DNA of 64,000 nucleotides from Mediterraneibacter glycyrrhizinilyticus (GCF_015560805.1 NZ_JADMSO010000012.1:1-64000); one strand, 5' to 3'. Positions 50,918-60,287 are shown, counted from the first letter of the stretch. Translations and numbers: made by a program. The notes: generated by a model from the letters alone, not told the origin.

Positions 50918-50947
50918 TTGTAAAAAAGAAAGGACTTACATTATAAT
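50918..50947 (+). promoter_or_regulatory. Promoter of the uronate LacI regulator
   Basis: TTGTAA (50918-50923), an 18-bp spacer and the consensus TATAAT (50942-50947), 55 bases before the gene. A CTTACATT half-site overlaps the -10 region. Confidence 0.65.
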
Positions 50948-51001
50948 GGTAAGACAGGGATTCAGGAACAGAAAAAGACCATCAGAAAACGGAGACAGAT
51001 C

Positions 51002-52006
51002 ATGAATATTTACGATATAGCGGATATGGCAGGGGTTTCCATTGCGACAGTTTCCAGAGTTGTAAACGGAAGCCCGAATGTCAGTGAGAAGACAAAGAAA
51101 AAGGTGCTGGATGTGATCGAGAAAGCCGATTATACGCCGAATGTATTTGCGCGGGGGCTGGGGCTGGATTCGATGAAGACGATCGGGATACTCTGCCCGG
51201 ATATTTCGGATCTTTATATGGCGGAGGCGGTATCCGCACTTGAGAAAAAACTGCATGAACATGGATATGACTGCATCTTGGGATGCAGCGGCGGGGAAAA
51301 AGCCGCCAAAGAGTATCATGTCCAACTGCTTTTGTCCAAACGGATCGACGCCCTGATCCTTGTGGGATCGACGTATGCGGAGAAAGGCGGAAACTGTCAG
51401 GAAGCGGATTACTTAAGGTCGGCGGCGAAGAAAGTGCCGATCTTTTTGATCAACGGTTATGTGGAGGGCGAGAACATTTACTGCTTTTACGGAGATGACC
51501 GGCAGGGCGCTTATGATGTGACGTCGGCATTGATCCGGCGCGGGAAACAACGGATTTTGTTTTTGGCGGATTCCCATACGTTCAGCGCGCAGCAAAAACT
51601 GCTCGGATATGAACAGGCTCTCTCGGAGGCGGGATCCCCGATACTCGGAGATCTGAAATTTTACACAAAGAATGAAGTAGATTATGTCAAAGAAATGCTT
51701 CTGGCACATCGGACATTGGAGTTCGACAGTATCTTTGCCTGCAACGATCTTCTGGCTGTGGGGGCGCTGAAATATGCGAAAGCAAGAGGAATCCGGATCC
51801 CGGAGGAATTGAGCGTGACGGGGTATAATAATTCCGCGGCGGCTCTTTACTGTGAACCGGAATTGACGTCTGTGGACAACGGAGTCAGACAGCTGTGCGG
51901 CAATGCGGTGGAAAATCTGGTAAAGATCTTACAGGGGCAGCAGGGGATCGGTCAGGACAACCGGTTTGCCTGCGAGATCGTAAAACGGTGTACGACTGAT
52001 TTTTAG
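51002..52006 (+). CDS. LacI family regulator, probably of the uronate genes
   Basis: 334 residues: an N-terminal LacI helix-turn-helix (IYDIADMAGVSIATVSRVVNG, hinge to residue ~60) and a periplasmic-binding-like effector domain. It is divergent from uxaA, and the TGTAA-N4-TTACA palindromes of the uxaA and uxaC promoters are its likely operators, lifted by a uronate intermediate. The stop codon overlaps a half copy of the dispersed palindromic element. Confidence 0.9.
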   Translation: MNIYDIADMAGVSIATVSRVVNGSPNVSEKTKKKVLDVIEKADYTPNVFARGLGLDSMKTIGILCPDISDLYMAEAVSALEKKLHEHGYDCILGCSGGEKAAKEYHVQLLLSKRIDALILVGSTYAEKGGNCQEADYLRSAAKKVPIFLINGYVEGENIYCFYGDDRQGAYDVTSALIRRGKQRILFLADSHTFSAQQKLLGYEQALSEAGSPILGDLKFYTKNEVDYVKEMLLAHRTLEFDSIFACNDLLAVGALKYAKARGIRIPEELSVTGYNNSAAALYCEPELTSVDNGVRQLCGNAVENLVKILQGQQGIGQDNRFACEIVKRCTTDF

Positions 52007-52023
52007 AGTCGGTGTACGAGAGG
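52005..52023. repeat. Half copy of dispersed palindromic element
   Basis: AGAGTCGGTGTACGAGAGG resembles the left arm of the element. It overlaps the stop of the LacI gene. Confidence 0.4.
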
Positions 52024-52097
52024 AAAAATGGACAGGCTTGGTTTGGTCTGTTCATTTTTTTTAGAATATGATAAAATGGGAAGCGGAGGTGGATGCA

Positions 52098-52325
52098 ATG
52101 GGAAACCACGGAAAAAAGATGATAGCGCCGATCGTTGTAACGGTGCTGATGGTGCTGTATCTCGTCGGATTCAGCATTGCCGCATTCATAATATTGCCAT
52201 CTGCATGGGTCTGGATCGTGTTCGGCGGAGTTCCTCTGATCTGTGCAGGCGTGATGATCGCTGTGTGTATACAGCGGATGAAAGAGATAAGGAGTGGAGA
52301 AGAAGATGATCTTAGTAAATACTGA
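52098..52325 (+). CDS. Small two-helix membrane protein
   Basis: 75 residues: a basic N-terminus, two membrane segments (about 9-30 and 36-58) and an acidic tail (RSGEEDDLSKY). I do not recognise a family. The ATG at 52098 has GGAGGTGG upstream. Its 3' end overlaps the YbjQ-like gene by 20 bases, so the two are likely translated together. Confidence 0.7.
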   Translation: MGNHGKKMIAPIVVTVLMVLYLVGFSIAAFIILPSAWVWIVFGGVPLICAGVMIAVCIQRMKEIRSGEEDDLSKY

Positions 52326-52626
52326 TTACATTTCGGGAAAGAAGTTAGAGACACTGAGCCTTGTAAAAGGAAGCACCATTCAGTCCAAGAACCTTGGAAA
52401 AGACATCAGCCAGAGTTTTAAGACGTTGGTTGGCGGAGAATTAAAAGCATATAACGAGATGATGAATGAAGCGCGTGCGCTTGCCACAAAACGGATGGTG
52501 GAGGAAGCGGAAGCGCTGGGCGCGGATGGGATCGTGAATATCCGTTATTGCTCTTCGGCAGTGATGCAGGGAGCGGCAGAGGTGATCGCCTACGGAACAG
52601 CAGTGAAATTTCTCGGGGAAGAATAG
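52306..52626 (+). CDS. YbjQ/UPF0145 family protein
   Basis: A 106-residue protein of the YbjQ (DUF74, heavy-metal-binding-like) family, normal length. The conserved blocks VKGSTIQSKNLGKDI and LGADGIVNIRY are present. It forms pentamers in known structures; the function is unknown. ATG 52306 is chosen after GGAGAAG. It lies between the small membrane protein and the phosphofructokinase. Confidence 0.85.
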   Translation: MILVNTDYISGKKLETLSLVKGSTIQSKNLGKDISQSFKTLVGGELKAYNEMMNEARALATKRMVEEAEALGADGIVNIRYCSSAVMQGAAEVIAYGTAVKFLGEE

Positions 52627-52637
52627 GAGGATGGATC

Positions 52638-53714
52638 ATGTTACGAATCGGAATGTTGACCAGCGGCGGAGACTGTCAGGCGCTGAACGCGGCAATGCGC
52701 GGCGTCGTGAAAGGGATCTGCTCAAAGCGGGATGATGTGGAGATCTTTGGATTTCAGGATGGATACAAAGGACTGATCTACGGGGATTTTAAGATGCTCA
52801 CGTCGAAAGATTTTTCCGGGATCCTGACGCAGGGCGGTACGATCCTCGGCACGTCGAGACAGCCGTTCAAGCTGATGCGCGAGCCGGACGCAAACGGACT
52901 GGATAAAGTGGCGGCAATGAAGCATACTTATCATAAACTGAGTCTGAACTGTCTTGTGATCTTAGGCGGAAACGGTACACATAAGACAGCGAACCTGCTC
53001 CGGGAGGAGGGACTGAATGTGATCACGCTCCCGAAGACGATCGACAACGATCTGTGGGGGACGGATATGACGTTCGGATTTCAGAGCGCCGTGGATATTG
53101 CAACCGATACGATCGACCGGATCCATACGACGGCAACTTCCCACAGCCGCGTCTTTATTATAGAAGTAATGGGACACAAGGTCGGACATGTGACGCTGCA
53201 TGCGGGAATCGCAGGCGGTGCGGATGTGATCCTGATCCCAGAGATCCCTTATGATATCGACGTGATCGCGAATGTGATCCAGAAACGTACGCAGGCAGGA
53301 AAAACATTTACCATTCTGGCAGTCGCGGAGGGCGCGATCTCCAAGGAAGACGCGAAACTGAAAAAGAAAGAATATAAAGAGAAACTCGCAAAACGCAAAT
53401 ACCCGTCCATTGCCTATGAACTGGCGGAACAGATCGAGAAAAAGACGGACAAAGAGGTTCGGATCACGGTGCCGGGGCATACGCAGCGCGGCGGTTCTCC
53501 GTGTCCGTACGACCGTGTATTCTCGTCCAGAGTCGGCGCAAAAGCTGCGGAGATGATCCTGAACGAAGAATACGGATATATGGTGGCAATGCGAAACGGC
53601 GAGACGGTGAAAGTGCCGCTGGAAGAAGTAGCGGGCAAATTAAAATATGTGGATCCGAAATGCGGGCTGATCAAAGAGGCGCGGATGCTCGGCATCAGTT
53701 TCGGAGACGAATAA
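52638..53714 (+). CDS. 6-phosphofructokinase family protein with altered catalytic residues
   Basis: A 358-residue PFK-family protein. GMLTSGGDCQALNAA (6-20) is the ATP-loop, and PKTIDND (133-138) holds the catalytic aspartate. The GGDG motif is GGNG (N112 in place of the Mg2+-binding aspartate, E. coli D103), and MGR is MGH (H180 in place of the F6P-binding R171). The glycine that favours ATP over PPi is kept (G113). PKTIDND is typical of PPi-type or mixed clades. It could be an active divergent PFK or a non-glycolytic sugar-phosphate kinase. AGGAGG lies seven bases before the ATG. Confidence 0.85.
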   Translation: MLRIGMLTSGGDCQALNAAMRGVVKGICSKRDDVEIFGFQDGYKGLIYGDFKMLTSKDFSGILTQGGTILGTSRQPFKLMREPDANGLDKVAAMKHTYHKLSLNCLVILGGNGTHKTANLLREEGLNVITLPKTIDNDLWGTDMTFGFQSAVDIATDTIDRIHTTATSHSRVFIIEVMGHKVGHVTLHAGIAGGADVILIPEIPYDIDVIANVIQKRTQAGKTFTILAVAEGAISKEDAKLKKKEYKEKLAKRKYPSIAYELAEQIEKKTDKEVRITVPGHTQRGGSPCPYDRVFSSRVGAKAAEMILNEEYGYMVAMRNGETVKVPLEEVAGKLKYVDPKCGLIKEARMLGISFGDE

Positions 53715-53748
53715 AAAACTGGATATTGATAAAAGAGGAGTTTGATTC

Positions 53749-55344
53749 ATGTCATATACGGCATTATACAGAAAGTTCCGTCCGACTTCATTTGAAGATG
53801 TAAAAGGACAGGATCATATTATCACAACATTGCAGAATCAGATCAAAGCGAACCGTATCGGGCATGCATATTTGTTCTGCGGAACACGCGGAACAGGAAA
53901 GACAACGGTAGCGAAAATATTTGCAAAGGCGGTCAACTGCGAGCATCCGGTGGACGGAAGTCCATGCGGCGAGTGCGCGATGTGCCGTTCGATCGCGGTG
54001 GGAACGTCGATGAATGTGATCGAGATCGACGCGGCGTCCAATAACGGCGTGGACAATATCCGTGAGATCCGGGAAGAGGTAACGTACCGTCCCACGGAGG
54101 GAAAGTACAAAGTGTACATCATCGATGAGGTGCATATGCTTTCTATCGGCGCGTTCAACGCGCTTTTGAAGACGCTGGAAGAGCCGCCGGAGTATGTGAT
54201 CTTCATTCTGGCGACGACGGAAGTACACAAGATCCCGATCACGATCCTTTCCAGATGTCAGCACTATGATTTCAAGCGGATCACGATCGATACGATCGCG
54301 GCGCGGATGAACGAACTGATGGAAGCTGAGCAGGTGGATGTGGAAGAGAAAGCGATCCGCTATATCGCGAAAGTGGCGGACGGTTCGATGCGTGACGCGT
54401 TGAGTCTTCTGGATCAGTGTATCGCATTTTATCTGGGGCAGAAGCTGACCTACGACAATGTGCTGGAAGTGCTCGGCGCGGTAGATACGGATGTATTCAG
54501 CCGATTGCTTAGGAAGATCATCCAGAGAGATGTGGCGGCAGTTTTAAACACGGTGGAGGAGCTGGTCATGCAGGGGCGGGAGCTGTCCCAGCTGGCTGCA
54601 GATTTCACATGGTATCTGCGGAACTTGCTTTTGGTGAAAACTTCTGATAGCATAGAGGATGTTCTGGATGTATCCACCGAAAATCTGCATCAGTTAAAAG
54701 AAGAGGCGCAGATGATCGAAACCGATATGCTGCTTCGGTATATCCGGATTTTTTCGGAGTTGTCCGGTCAGATGAAATATGCGACACAGAAGCGTGTGCT
54801 TCTTGAGGTGGCGCTGATCAAATTGTGTACGCCGGCGATGGAGACGACGGAAGATTCGTTGCTGGATCGGATACGCGCAGTGGAAGAAAAGCTGGAAAAA
54901 GGGATCGCCGTGATGCCGGAGGGCGGATACGGCAGTCCGTATCCACAGGGAAATCAAGGCGCGGCAGGCGGCTTTGGCGACAGGATGGAAGACTCGGTCA
55001 AGAAACCGGAGATCCCGCTTGCGATCCCGGAGGACGTGCAGGAAGTCGTGAAAAATTTCCGGGCGATCGCGGATGAGATCTCGGATCCGGTGCGGACGAC
55101 GCTGAAAAAAGCGCGCTTAAGCCTCGGCGGCGAAAACCGTCTGATGGTCGTACTTCCGGAGGGGATCGAAGCGTCCATCGCGGGTCGGGAAGACCATGTA
55201 AAAGAACTGGAAGCGCTGATCGAACAGCGGATCGGAAAAAAGGTGGAAGTGGAAGTCCGTCAGGTAGAAGAGGGGCGGCGGTTCGACGATACATTTGTGG
55301 ATATTGAAAAGAAAATCAACATGGAAATTACAGTGGAGGACTAA
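53749..55344 (+). CDS. dnaX: DNA polymerase III subunits gamma and tau
   Basis: 531 residues: the AAA+ clamp-loader ATPase with Walker A GTRGTGKT (45-52), zinc cysteines C64, C73, C76 and C79, Walker B DEVHML and ALLKTLEEPPEYV. A C-terminal tau-like domain follows. It drives clamp loading at the replication fork together with HolB. First gene of dnaX-ybaB-recR, the universal Firmicutes order. Confidence 0.96.
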   Translation: MSYTALYRKFRPTSFEDVKGQDHIITTLQNQIKANRIGHAYLFCGTRGTGKTTVAKIFAKAVNCEHPVDGSPCGECAMCRSIAVGTSMNVIEIDAASNNGVDNIREIREEVTYRPTEGKYKVYIIDEVHMLSIGAFNALLKTLEEPPEYVIFILATTEVHKIPITILSRCQHYDFKRITIDTIAARMNELMEAEQVDVEEKAIRYIAKVADGSMRDALSLLDQCIAFYLGQKLTYDNVLEVLGAVDTDVFSRLLRKIIQRDVAAVLNTVEELVMQGRELSQLAADFTWYLRNLLLVKTSDSIEDVLDVSTENLHQLKEEAQMIETDMLLRYIRIFSELSGQMKYATQKRVLLEVALIKLCTPAMETTEDSLLDRIRAVEEKLEKGIAVMPEGGYGSPYPQGNQGAAGGFGDRMEDSVKKPEIPLAIPEDVQEVVKNFRAIADEISDPVRTTLKKARLSLGGENRLMVVLPEGIEASIAGREDHVKELEALIEQRIGKKVEVEVRQVEEGRRFDDTFVDIEKKINMEITVED

Positions 55345-55347
55345 AGT

Positions 55348-55701
55348 ATGGCAAAGCGTGGAGGATTTCCGGGCGGCGGAATGCCGGGAAATATGGCGAA
55401 TTTGATGAAGCAGGCGCAGAAGATGCAGCGTCAGATGGAAGAACAGGCAAAAGAACTGGAGACGAAAGAATTTACGGCGACCGCAGGCGGCGGAGCTGTG
55501 GAAGTGACTGTTTCCGGAAAACGAGAAGTTCTGAAAGTGAAACTGCAGGAAGAGGTTGTGGATCCGGACGATGTGGAGATGCTGGAAGATCTGATCGTAG
55601 CTGCAACAAACGAGGCTTTGCGTAAAGTAGAAGAAGAATCCGGAGCGGCAATGTCCAAACTGACGGGGGGACTTGGCGGTCTGGGCGGCGGCATGTTCTA
55701 A
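55348..55701 (+). CDS. YbaB/EbfC family nucleoid-associated protein
   Basis: A 117-residue DNA-binding protein of the YbaB/EbfC family, with a Gly/Met-rich N-terminus, the core MANLMKQAQKMQRQMEEQ and a glycine-rich C-terminus. It starts three bases after dnaX and precedes recR, as expected. Confidence 0.94.
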   Translation: MAKRGGFPGGGMPGNMANLMKQAQKMQRQMEEQAKELETKEFTATAGGGAVEVTVSGKREVLKVKLQEEVVDPDDVEMLEDLIVAATNEALRKVEEESGAAMSKLTGGLGGLGGGMF

Positions 55702-55748
55702 AGCCGCGGCATACGGACAAAAGAAGCAGCTAGTAAGGAAGTAGATAA

Positions 55749-56345
55749 ATGGAATATTACAGTAATCAGATCAGCCGGCTGATCGAAGAATTTTCGCATC
55801 TGCCGGGGATCGGGACAAAATCGGCGCAGCGGCTTGCGTTTCATGTGATCAACATGCCGAAAGAACAGGTGGAGCATCTGGCAAAGACGATGGTGGACGC
55901 AAGGAACAATGTCCGCTACTGCGCGCAGTGCTGTACTTTGACGGATCAGGAACTCTGTCCGATCTGTAAGAATCCGGATCGGGATCAGAAGACGATCATG
56001 GTCGTGGAGACGCCGCGTGATCTGGCGGCCTATGAGAAGACCGGGAAATACAATGGCGTATATCATGTGCTGCACGGCGCGATCTCCCCGATGCTCGGGA
56101 TCGGACCGGGGGATATCCGGCTGAAAGAGTTGATGGAGCGGCTGCAGGGCGATGTGGACGAAGTCATCATTGCGACGAATTCCAGTCTGGAGGGCGAGAC
56201 GACCGCGATGTATATCAGCAAGCTGATCAAACCGGCAGGGATCAAAGTGAGCCGGATCGCCAGCGGAGTTCCGGTCGGAGGCGATCTGGAATATATCGAC
56301 GAGGTGACGCTCTTACGCGCGCTGGAGGGAAGAACGGAACTGTAA
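55749..56345 (+). CDS. recR: Recombination mediator protein RecR
   Basis: 198 residues, the typical length. An N-terminal helix-hairpin-helix ([15 protein letters not shown]), a four-cysteine zinc finger (CAQCCTL...CPIC) and a Toprim domain ([17 protein letters not shown]) are visible. It acts with RecF/RecO to load RecA on gapped DNA. Third gene after dnaX and ybaB. Confidence 0.96.
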   Translation: MEYYSNQISRLIEEFSHLPGIGTKSAQRLAFHVINMPKEQVEHLAKTMVDARNNVRYCAQCCTLTDQELCPICKNPDRDQKTIMVVETPRDLAAYEKTGKYNGVYHVLHGAISPMLGIGPGDIRLKELMERLQGDVDEVIIATNSSLEGETTAMYISKLIKPAGIKVSRIASGVPVGGDLEYIDEVTLLRALEGRTEL

Positions 56346-56362
56346 ATGCGGAGGTGAAACAG

Positions 56363-57493
56363 ATGGAACGCAAAAAAGTGACGTCTTCCGATGTGGCAAA
56401 GCGGGCGGGAGTTTCCCAGGCTACCGTCTCGATGGTATTGAATAAAAAATATAATGTGTCATTTTCCAAGGAAGTGATCCGGCGGGTCGAGGAGGCTGCG
56501 CAGGAACTGGGGTATGAACTTCCGAGGCGCAGGGTAAAGAAAGAGAACCGGCGGGAAAAGCTTCTCGTTGTGTTCTGTCCGAATCTGACCAACCCGTATT
56601 ATGTCATGCTTTTGCAGGGGATCGAGTCCCGCGCAACGGAACAGGGATTCGGGCTTTTCGTCTGCAACACCCAGCGGAGCCTGGAATTGGAAGAGCGGTA
56701 TCTGAAAATGCTTCCGGCGCTGAATCCGCAGGGAGTAATCTACACATGTAATCCGAGCCGGTGTTTTATGTCAATCGTGGAAGAGCTGTCGCGGACGATC
56801 CCGTTTGCCGTGATCAATAACCAAAATGAAAAATTAGACGTGGACGCCGTGGAACTGGACAATTCCAAACTTGGGCGGATCATGGCAAGACATCTTCTGG
56901 ATCTGGGACATAAGCATGTGGCGTATATCGCACCGCCGCTGACCGTAAGGCAGAAGCAACGGTCGAAGCGTGTGGAGGGATTTATGAAAGAATTCCGGGA
57001 AGCCGGACTTGGAGACAATGTGGTGATCAAGGCGGCGAATGAATCCATCGACAAGGACGTGCCGGGAATCGATTCGGAATACCGGATCGGATATGACCTG
57101 ACAAAAGAGCTTCTGGCGGAAGAGCGGGACTTGACCGCGATCGTGGGACTGAACGATATGATCGCATTCGGAATCCTGGATGCACTTTATGATGAAAAAT
57201 ATAAAGTGCCCGGAGATATGTCGGTGATGGGATGTGATAATACGTTGTTTGCGAAGATGCATAAAGTGTCGCTCACGACGATCGAGCATTTCGTCATCTA
57301 CAAAGGACGGGACGCCTGCGACATCATTATGAAGAAAATGAAGACGCGGCAGAGCCGTTACGCGGACATGGAACCGGTGAGCATTTATCATGTGGAATAC
57401 GAGCCGAAGCTGGTCGTGCGCGGAACGACGTCATATCCTCCGGGAACACAGAAGAAAGAGGGAAAACGGAAGACCTCAAAAAAGAAAAATTAG
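56363..57493 (+). CDS. LacI family transcriptional regulator
   Basis: 376 residues: an N-terminal HTH (SSDVAKRAGVSQATVSMVLN) and a sugar-binding effector domain, then a basic Lys-rich tail (KKEGKRKTSKKKN). It follows recR by 17 bases but its logical targets are the transaldolase and transketolase genes downstream. ATG 56363 has GCGGAGGTG upstream. Its operator is not obvious; the AT-rich palindromes in 57494-57774 are candidates. Confidence 0.88.
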   Translation: MERKKVTSSDVAKRAGVSQATVSMVLNKKYNVSFSKEVIRRVEEAAQELGYELPRRRVKKENRREKLLVVFCPNLTNPYYVMLLQGIESRATEQGFGLFVCNTQRSLELEERYLKMLPALNPQGVIYTCNPSRCFMSIVEELSRTIPFAVINNQNEKLDVDAVELDNSKLGRIMARHLLDLGHKHVAYIAPPLTVRQKQRSKRVEGFMKEFREAGLGDNVVIKAANESIDKDVPGIDSEYRIGYDLTKELLAEERDLTAIVGLNDMIAFGILDALYDEKYKVPGDMSVMGCDNTLFAKMHKVSLTTIEHFVIYKGRDACDIIMKKMKTRQSRYADMEPVSIYHVEYEPKLVVRGTTSYPPGTQKKEGKRKTSKKKN

Positions 57494-57774
57494 TTTTTTA
57501 GAAGAAAAAATTAATAATAGAAGCAATTAAATTTTATTAAACATATTACAGAACATGGATTGAAGAGGCATAAAGTGCGGAACAATCCGGCGGGAATCTT
57601 TTGACTATCATCTTATATGAACATCATAGTGTTAATAATAATTGAATTATTAATCCAAAGAAATTATTAATAATTTTAGAGCTATTGACCGTTCAGAATT
57701 TGTTGCCTATAATCAAAATCAGAAAGAAAAATCTGAATTTATATTCAAAGCGTAATGCAAGGAGGAGCGGAGAC
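57494..57774. other. AT-rich regulatory gap with repeated ATTAATAATT palindromes
   Basis: It has no gene. AATTATTAATAATT (57663-57676) is a perfect 14-bp palindrome, and TTAATAATA...AATTATTAA (57632-57652) is a near one. A TTGACT at 57601 with CATAGT about 18 bp further is a weak promoter candidate for the transaldolase operon. Confidence 0.5.
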
Positions 57775-58428
57775 ATGAAATTTTTTATTGACACAGCAAA
57801 GGTAGAAGATATTAAGAAAGCAAACGACATGGGAGTGATCTGCGGAGTTACGACGAACCCGTCGCTGATCGCAAAAGAGGGACGTGTATTTGAGGAAGTG
57901 ATCGCAGAGATCGCATCGATCGTAGACGGACCGATCAGCGGAGAAGTAAAGGCGACAACCGTTGACGCAGAGGGAATGATCGCGGAGGGACGCGAGATCG
58001 CGAAGATCCATCCGAACATGGTCGTAAAGATCCCGATGACAACCGAGGGACTCAAAGCATGTAAAGTGCTGACAAGCGAGGGAATCAAGACAAATGTAAC
58101 TCTGATCTTTACTGCAAATCAGGCGCTTCTGGCAGCGAGAGCGGGCGCAACTTATGTATCTCCGTTCCTCGGAAGACTGGACGACATTTCCGTACGCGGA
58201 ACAGATCTGATCGCAGAGATCGCACAGATCTTTGAAGTAGCAGGAATTGAGACAGAGATCATCGCAGCAAGTGTGCGGAATCCGATGCATGTGACAGACT
58301 GTGCATTGGCGGGCGCGGATATTGCGACCGTTCCGTATGCAGTGATCGAGCAGATGACACATCATCCGCTGACAGATGCTGGAATCGCCAAATTTCAGGC
58401 AGATTACAAAGCTGTATTTGGAGAATAA
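57775..58428 (+). CDS. Fructose-6-phosphate aldolase/transaldolase (Fsa/TalC type)
   Basis: A 217-residue short transaldolase, class I aldolase fold. The catalytic Schiff-base lysine is K85 in [13 protein letters not shown] (26-31) and FLGRLDD are conserved. Members catalyse transaldolase or F6P aldolase reactions; next to a transketolase, the transaldolase role in the pentose phosphate pathway is likely. ATG 57775 has AAGGAGGAG upstream. It heads an operon with the two transketolase halves (15-base gap). Confidence 0.92.
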   Translation: MKFFIDTAKVEDIKKANDMGVICGVTTNPSLIAKEGRVFEEVIAEIASIVDGPISGEVKATTVDAEGMIAEGREIAKIHPNMVVKIPMTTEGLKACKVLTSEGIKTNVTLIFTANQALLAARAGATYVSPFLGRLDDISVRGTDLIAEIAQIFEVAGIETEIIAASVRNPMHVTDCALAGADIATVPYAVIEQMTHHPLTDAGIAKFQADYKAVFGE

Positions 58429-58443
58429 TAAGGAGAGGCTGAC

Positions 58444-59280
58444 ATGAATAAGTTAGAATTGATGAAGACTGCCAATGAGATCCGCAAAGGGATCGTGACA
58501 GCAGTACACAGTGCAAAATCCGGACATCCGGGCGGATCACTGTCTGCGGCAGACATTTATACCTATTTGTATTTTGAAGAATTGAATATCGACCCGGAAG
58601 ATCCGAAGAAAGCGGATCGTGACCGTTTTGTACTTTCCAAAGGACATACAGCTCCGGGACTGTACTCTACACTGGCACACCGCGGATTCTTCCCGGTAGA
58701 AGATCTGACGACACTGCGTCACACAGGATCTTATTTGCAGGGACATCCGGATATGAAGCACATTCCGGGCGTGGATATGTCTTCCGGTTCTTTGGGACAG
58801 GGAATCTCCGCGGCAGTCGGAATGGCAATCTCCGCCAAACTTTCCAATGAAGATTACCGTGTGTACACATTGCTCGGTGACGGAGAGATCCAGGAGGGAC
58901 AGGTATGGGAAGCTGCGATGCTGGCAGGATTTAGAAAATTGGATAACCTTGTCGTGATCGTGGACAACAACAACCTGCAGATCGACGGTGCGATTGACGA
59001 AGTCAATTCCCCGTATCCGATCGATAAGAAGTTTGAAGCATTTAATTTCCATGTGATCACGATCGACGGAAATGATTTCGATCAGATCGAAGCCGCATTT
59101 AAAGAGGCGAGAGAGACAAAAGGCATGCCGACGGCGATCGTTGCAAAGACGGTCAAAGGAAAAGGCGTTTCCTTTATGGAAAATCAGGTTGGCTGGCACG
59201 GCGCGGCTCCGAACGACGAGCAGTATGCAGTGGCAATGGAAGATTTGGAGAAAGCAGGTGAAGCATTATGTCAGATGTAA
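58444..59280 (+). CDS. Transketolase, N-terminal subunit
   Basis: 278 residues carrying the thiamine-diphosphate pyrophosphate-binding half of a split transketolase. GDGEIQEGQVWEA and the NNNLQIDG block hold Mg2+/ThDP; histidines such as in SGHPGGSLS are kept. It pairs with the C-terminal subunit, whose start overlaps by 13 bases. Together with Fsa it interconverts C5 and C3/C6/C7 sugar phosphates. Confidence 0.94.
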   Translation: MNKLELMKTANEIRKGIVTAVHSAKSGHPGGSLSAADIYTYLYFEELNIDPEDPKKADRDRFVLSKGHTAPGLYSTLAHRGFFPVEDLTTLRHTGSYLQGHPDMKHIPGVDMSSGSLGQGISAAVGMAISAKLSNEDYRVYTLLGDGEIQEGQVWEAAMLAGFRKLDNLVVIVDNNNLQIDGAIDEVNSPYPIDKKFEAFNFHVITIDGNDFDQIEAAFKEARETKGMPTAIVAKTVKGKGVSFMENQVGWHGAAPNDEQYAVAMEDLEKAGEALCQM

Positions 59281-60206
59281 AGAAGATCGCAACAAGAGAG
59301 AGCTATGGCAATGCTTTGGCTGAATTAGGAAAAGAACATGAGGATATCGTAGTGCTGGACGCCGATCTGGCGGCGGCTACAAAAACAGGCGTATTTAAGA
59401 AAGCATTCCCGGAGCGTCATATCGACTGCGGTATCGCAGAGTGTAATATGATCGGTGTGGCGGCAGGACTGGCGGCAACCGGAAAAGTTCCGTTTGCAAG
59501 TTCTTTCGCAATGTTTGCAGCAGGACGTGCATTTGAGCAGGTGCGCAACTCTGTCGGCTATCCGAAGCTGAATGTGAAGATCGGCGCGACCCATGCCGGA
59601 ATCTCCGTCGGAGAAGACGGCGCGACCCATCAGTGTAACGAAGACATCGCACTGATGCGTACGATCCCGGGAATGGTTGTGATCAATCCGTCCGACGATG
59701 TAGAAGCAAAAGCGGCAGTGAAAGCAGCTTATGAGCATCAGGGACCGGTTTATATGCGTTTTGGAAGACTGGCAGTTCCGGTCATCAACGACAACGAAGA
59801 TTATAAATTTGAACTCGGAAAAGGCGTTGTGCTCCGCGAGGGAAAAGACGTGGCGATCATCGCAACGGGACTTCCGGTAGCAAACTGTCTGGAAGCGGCA
59901 GAAAAACTTGCGGCGGAGGGAATCGATGCGAAAGTGATCAACATTCATACGATCAAACCACTTGATGAAGAACTGATCGTGGCAGCAGCGAAAGATACCG
60001 GAAAAGTAGTTACGGTTGAGGAACATTCCGTGATCGGCGGTCTCGGAAGCGCAGTCTGCGACGTATTGTGCGAGCAGGCTCCGACAAAAGTTTTAAAGAT
60101 CGGCGTCAACGATACATTCGGCGAGTCCGGTCCGGCGGTAGAGCTTGTGAAGAAATACGGATTGGATGCAGACAGCATTTACGAGAAAGTGAAAGCCTTT
60201 TTGTAA
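59268..60206 (+). CDS. Transketolase, C-terminal subunit
   Basis: 312 residues: the pyrimidine-binding domain of transketolase (RESYGNALAELG, ThDP-activating E in IAECNM, FAAGRAFEQVRNSV) plus the C-terminal transketolase domain (IHTIKPLD, VVTVEEHSVIGGLG). It is coupled to the N-terminal subunit by overlap. A strong terminator follows. Confidence 0.95.
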   Translation: MSDVKKIATRESYGNALAELGKEHEDIVVLDADLAAATKTGVFKKAFPERHIDCGIAECNMIGVAAGLAATGKVPFASSFAMFAAGRAFEQVRNSVGYPKLNVKIGATHAGISVGEDGATHQCNEDIALMRTIPGMVVINPSDDVEAKAAVKAAYEHQGPVYMRFGRLAVPVINDNEDYKFELGKGVVLREGKDVAIIATGLPVANCLEAAEKLAAEGIDAKVINIHTIKPLDEELIVAAAKDTGKVVTVEEHSVIGGLGSAVCDVLCEQAPTKVLKIGVNDTFGESGPAVELVKKYGLDADSIYEKVKAFL

Positions 60207-60232
60207 GAGAAGAATAAGAAATAAAAAGAGTT

Positions 60233-60287
60233 AAAAAAGTGCAGTTTTCTTCGAACCGATGAGGGAGAAGAAAGCTGCACTTTTTTA
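60233..60287. terminator. Bidirectional terminator between transketolase and AraC genes
   Basis: AAAAAAGTGCAG-TTTTCTT (60233-60251) pairs with AAGAAA-GCTGCACTTTTTT (60268-60286). The A run on one side and T run on the other fit two convergent genes; it overlaps the AraC stop codon. Confidence 0.85.

Noticed and set aside
53715-53748. Small cytoplasmic (SRP) RNA before dnaX, as in Bacillus
   Set aside because: The gap is only 34 bases and contains just the dnaX ribosome binding site.
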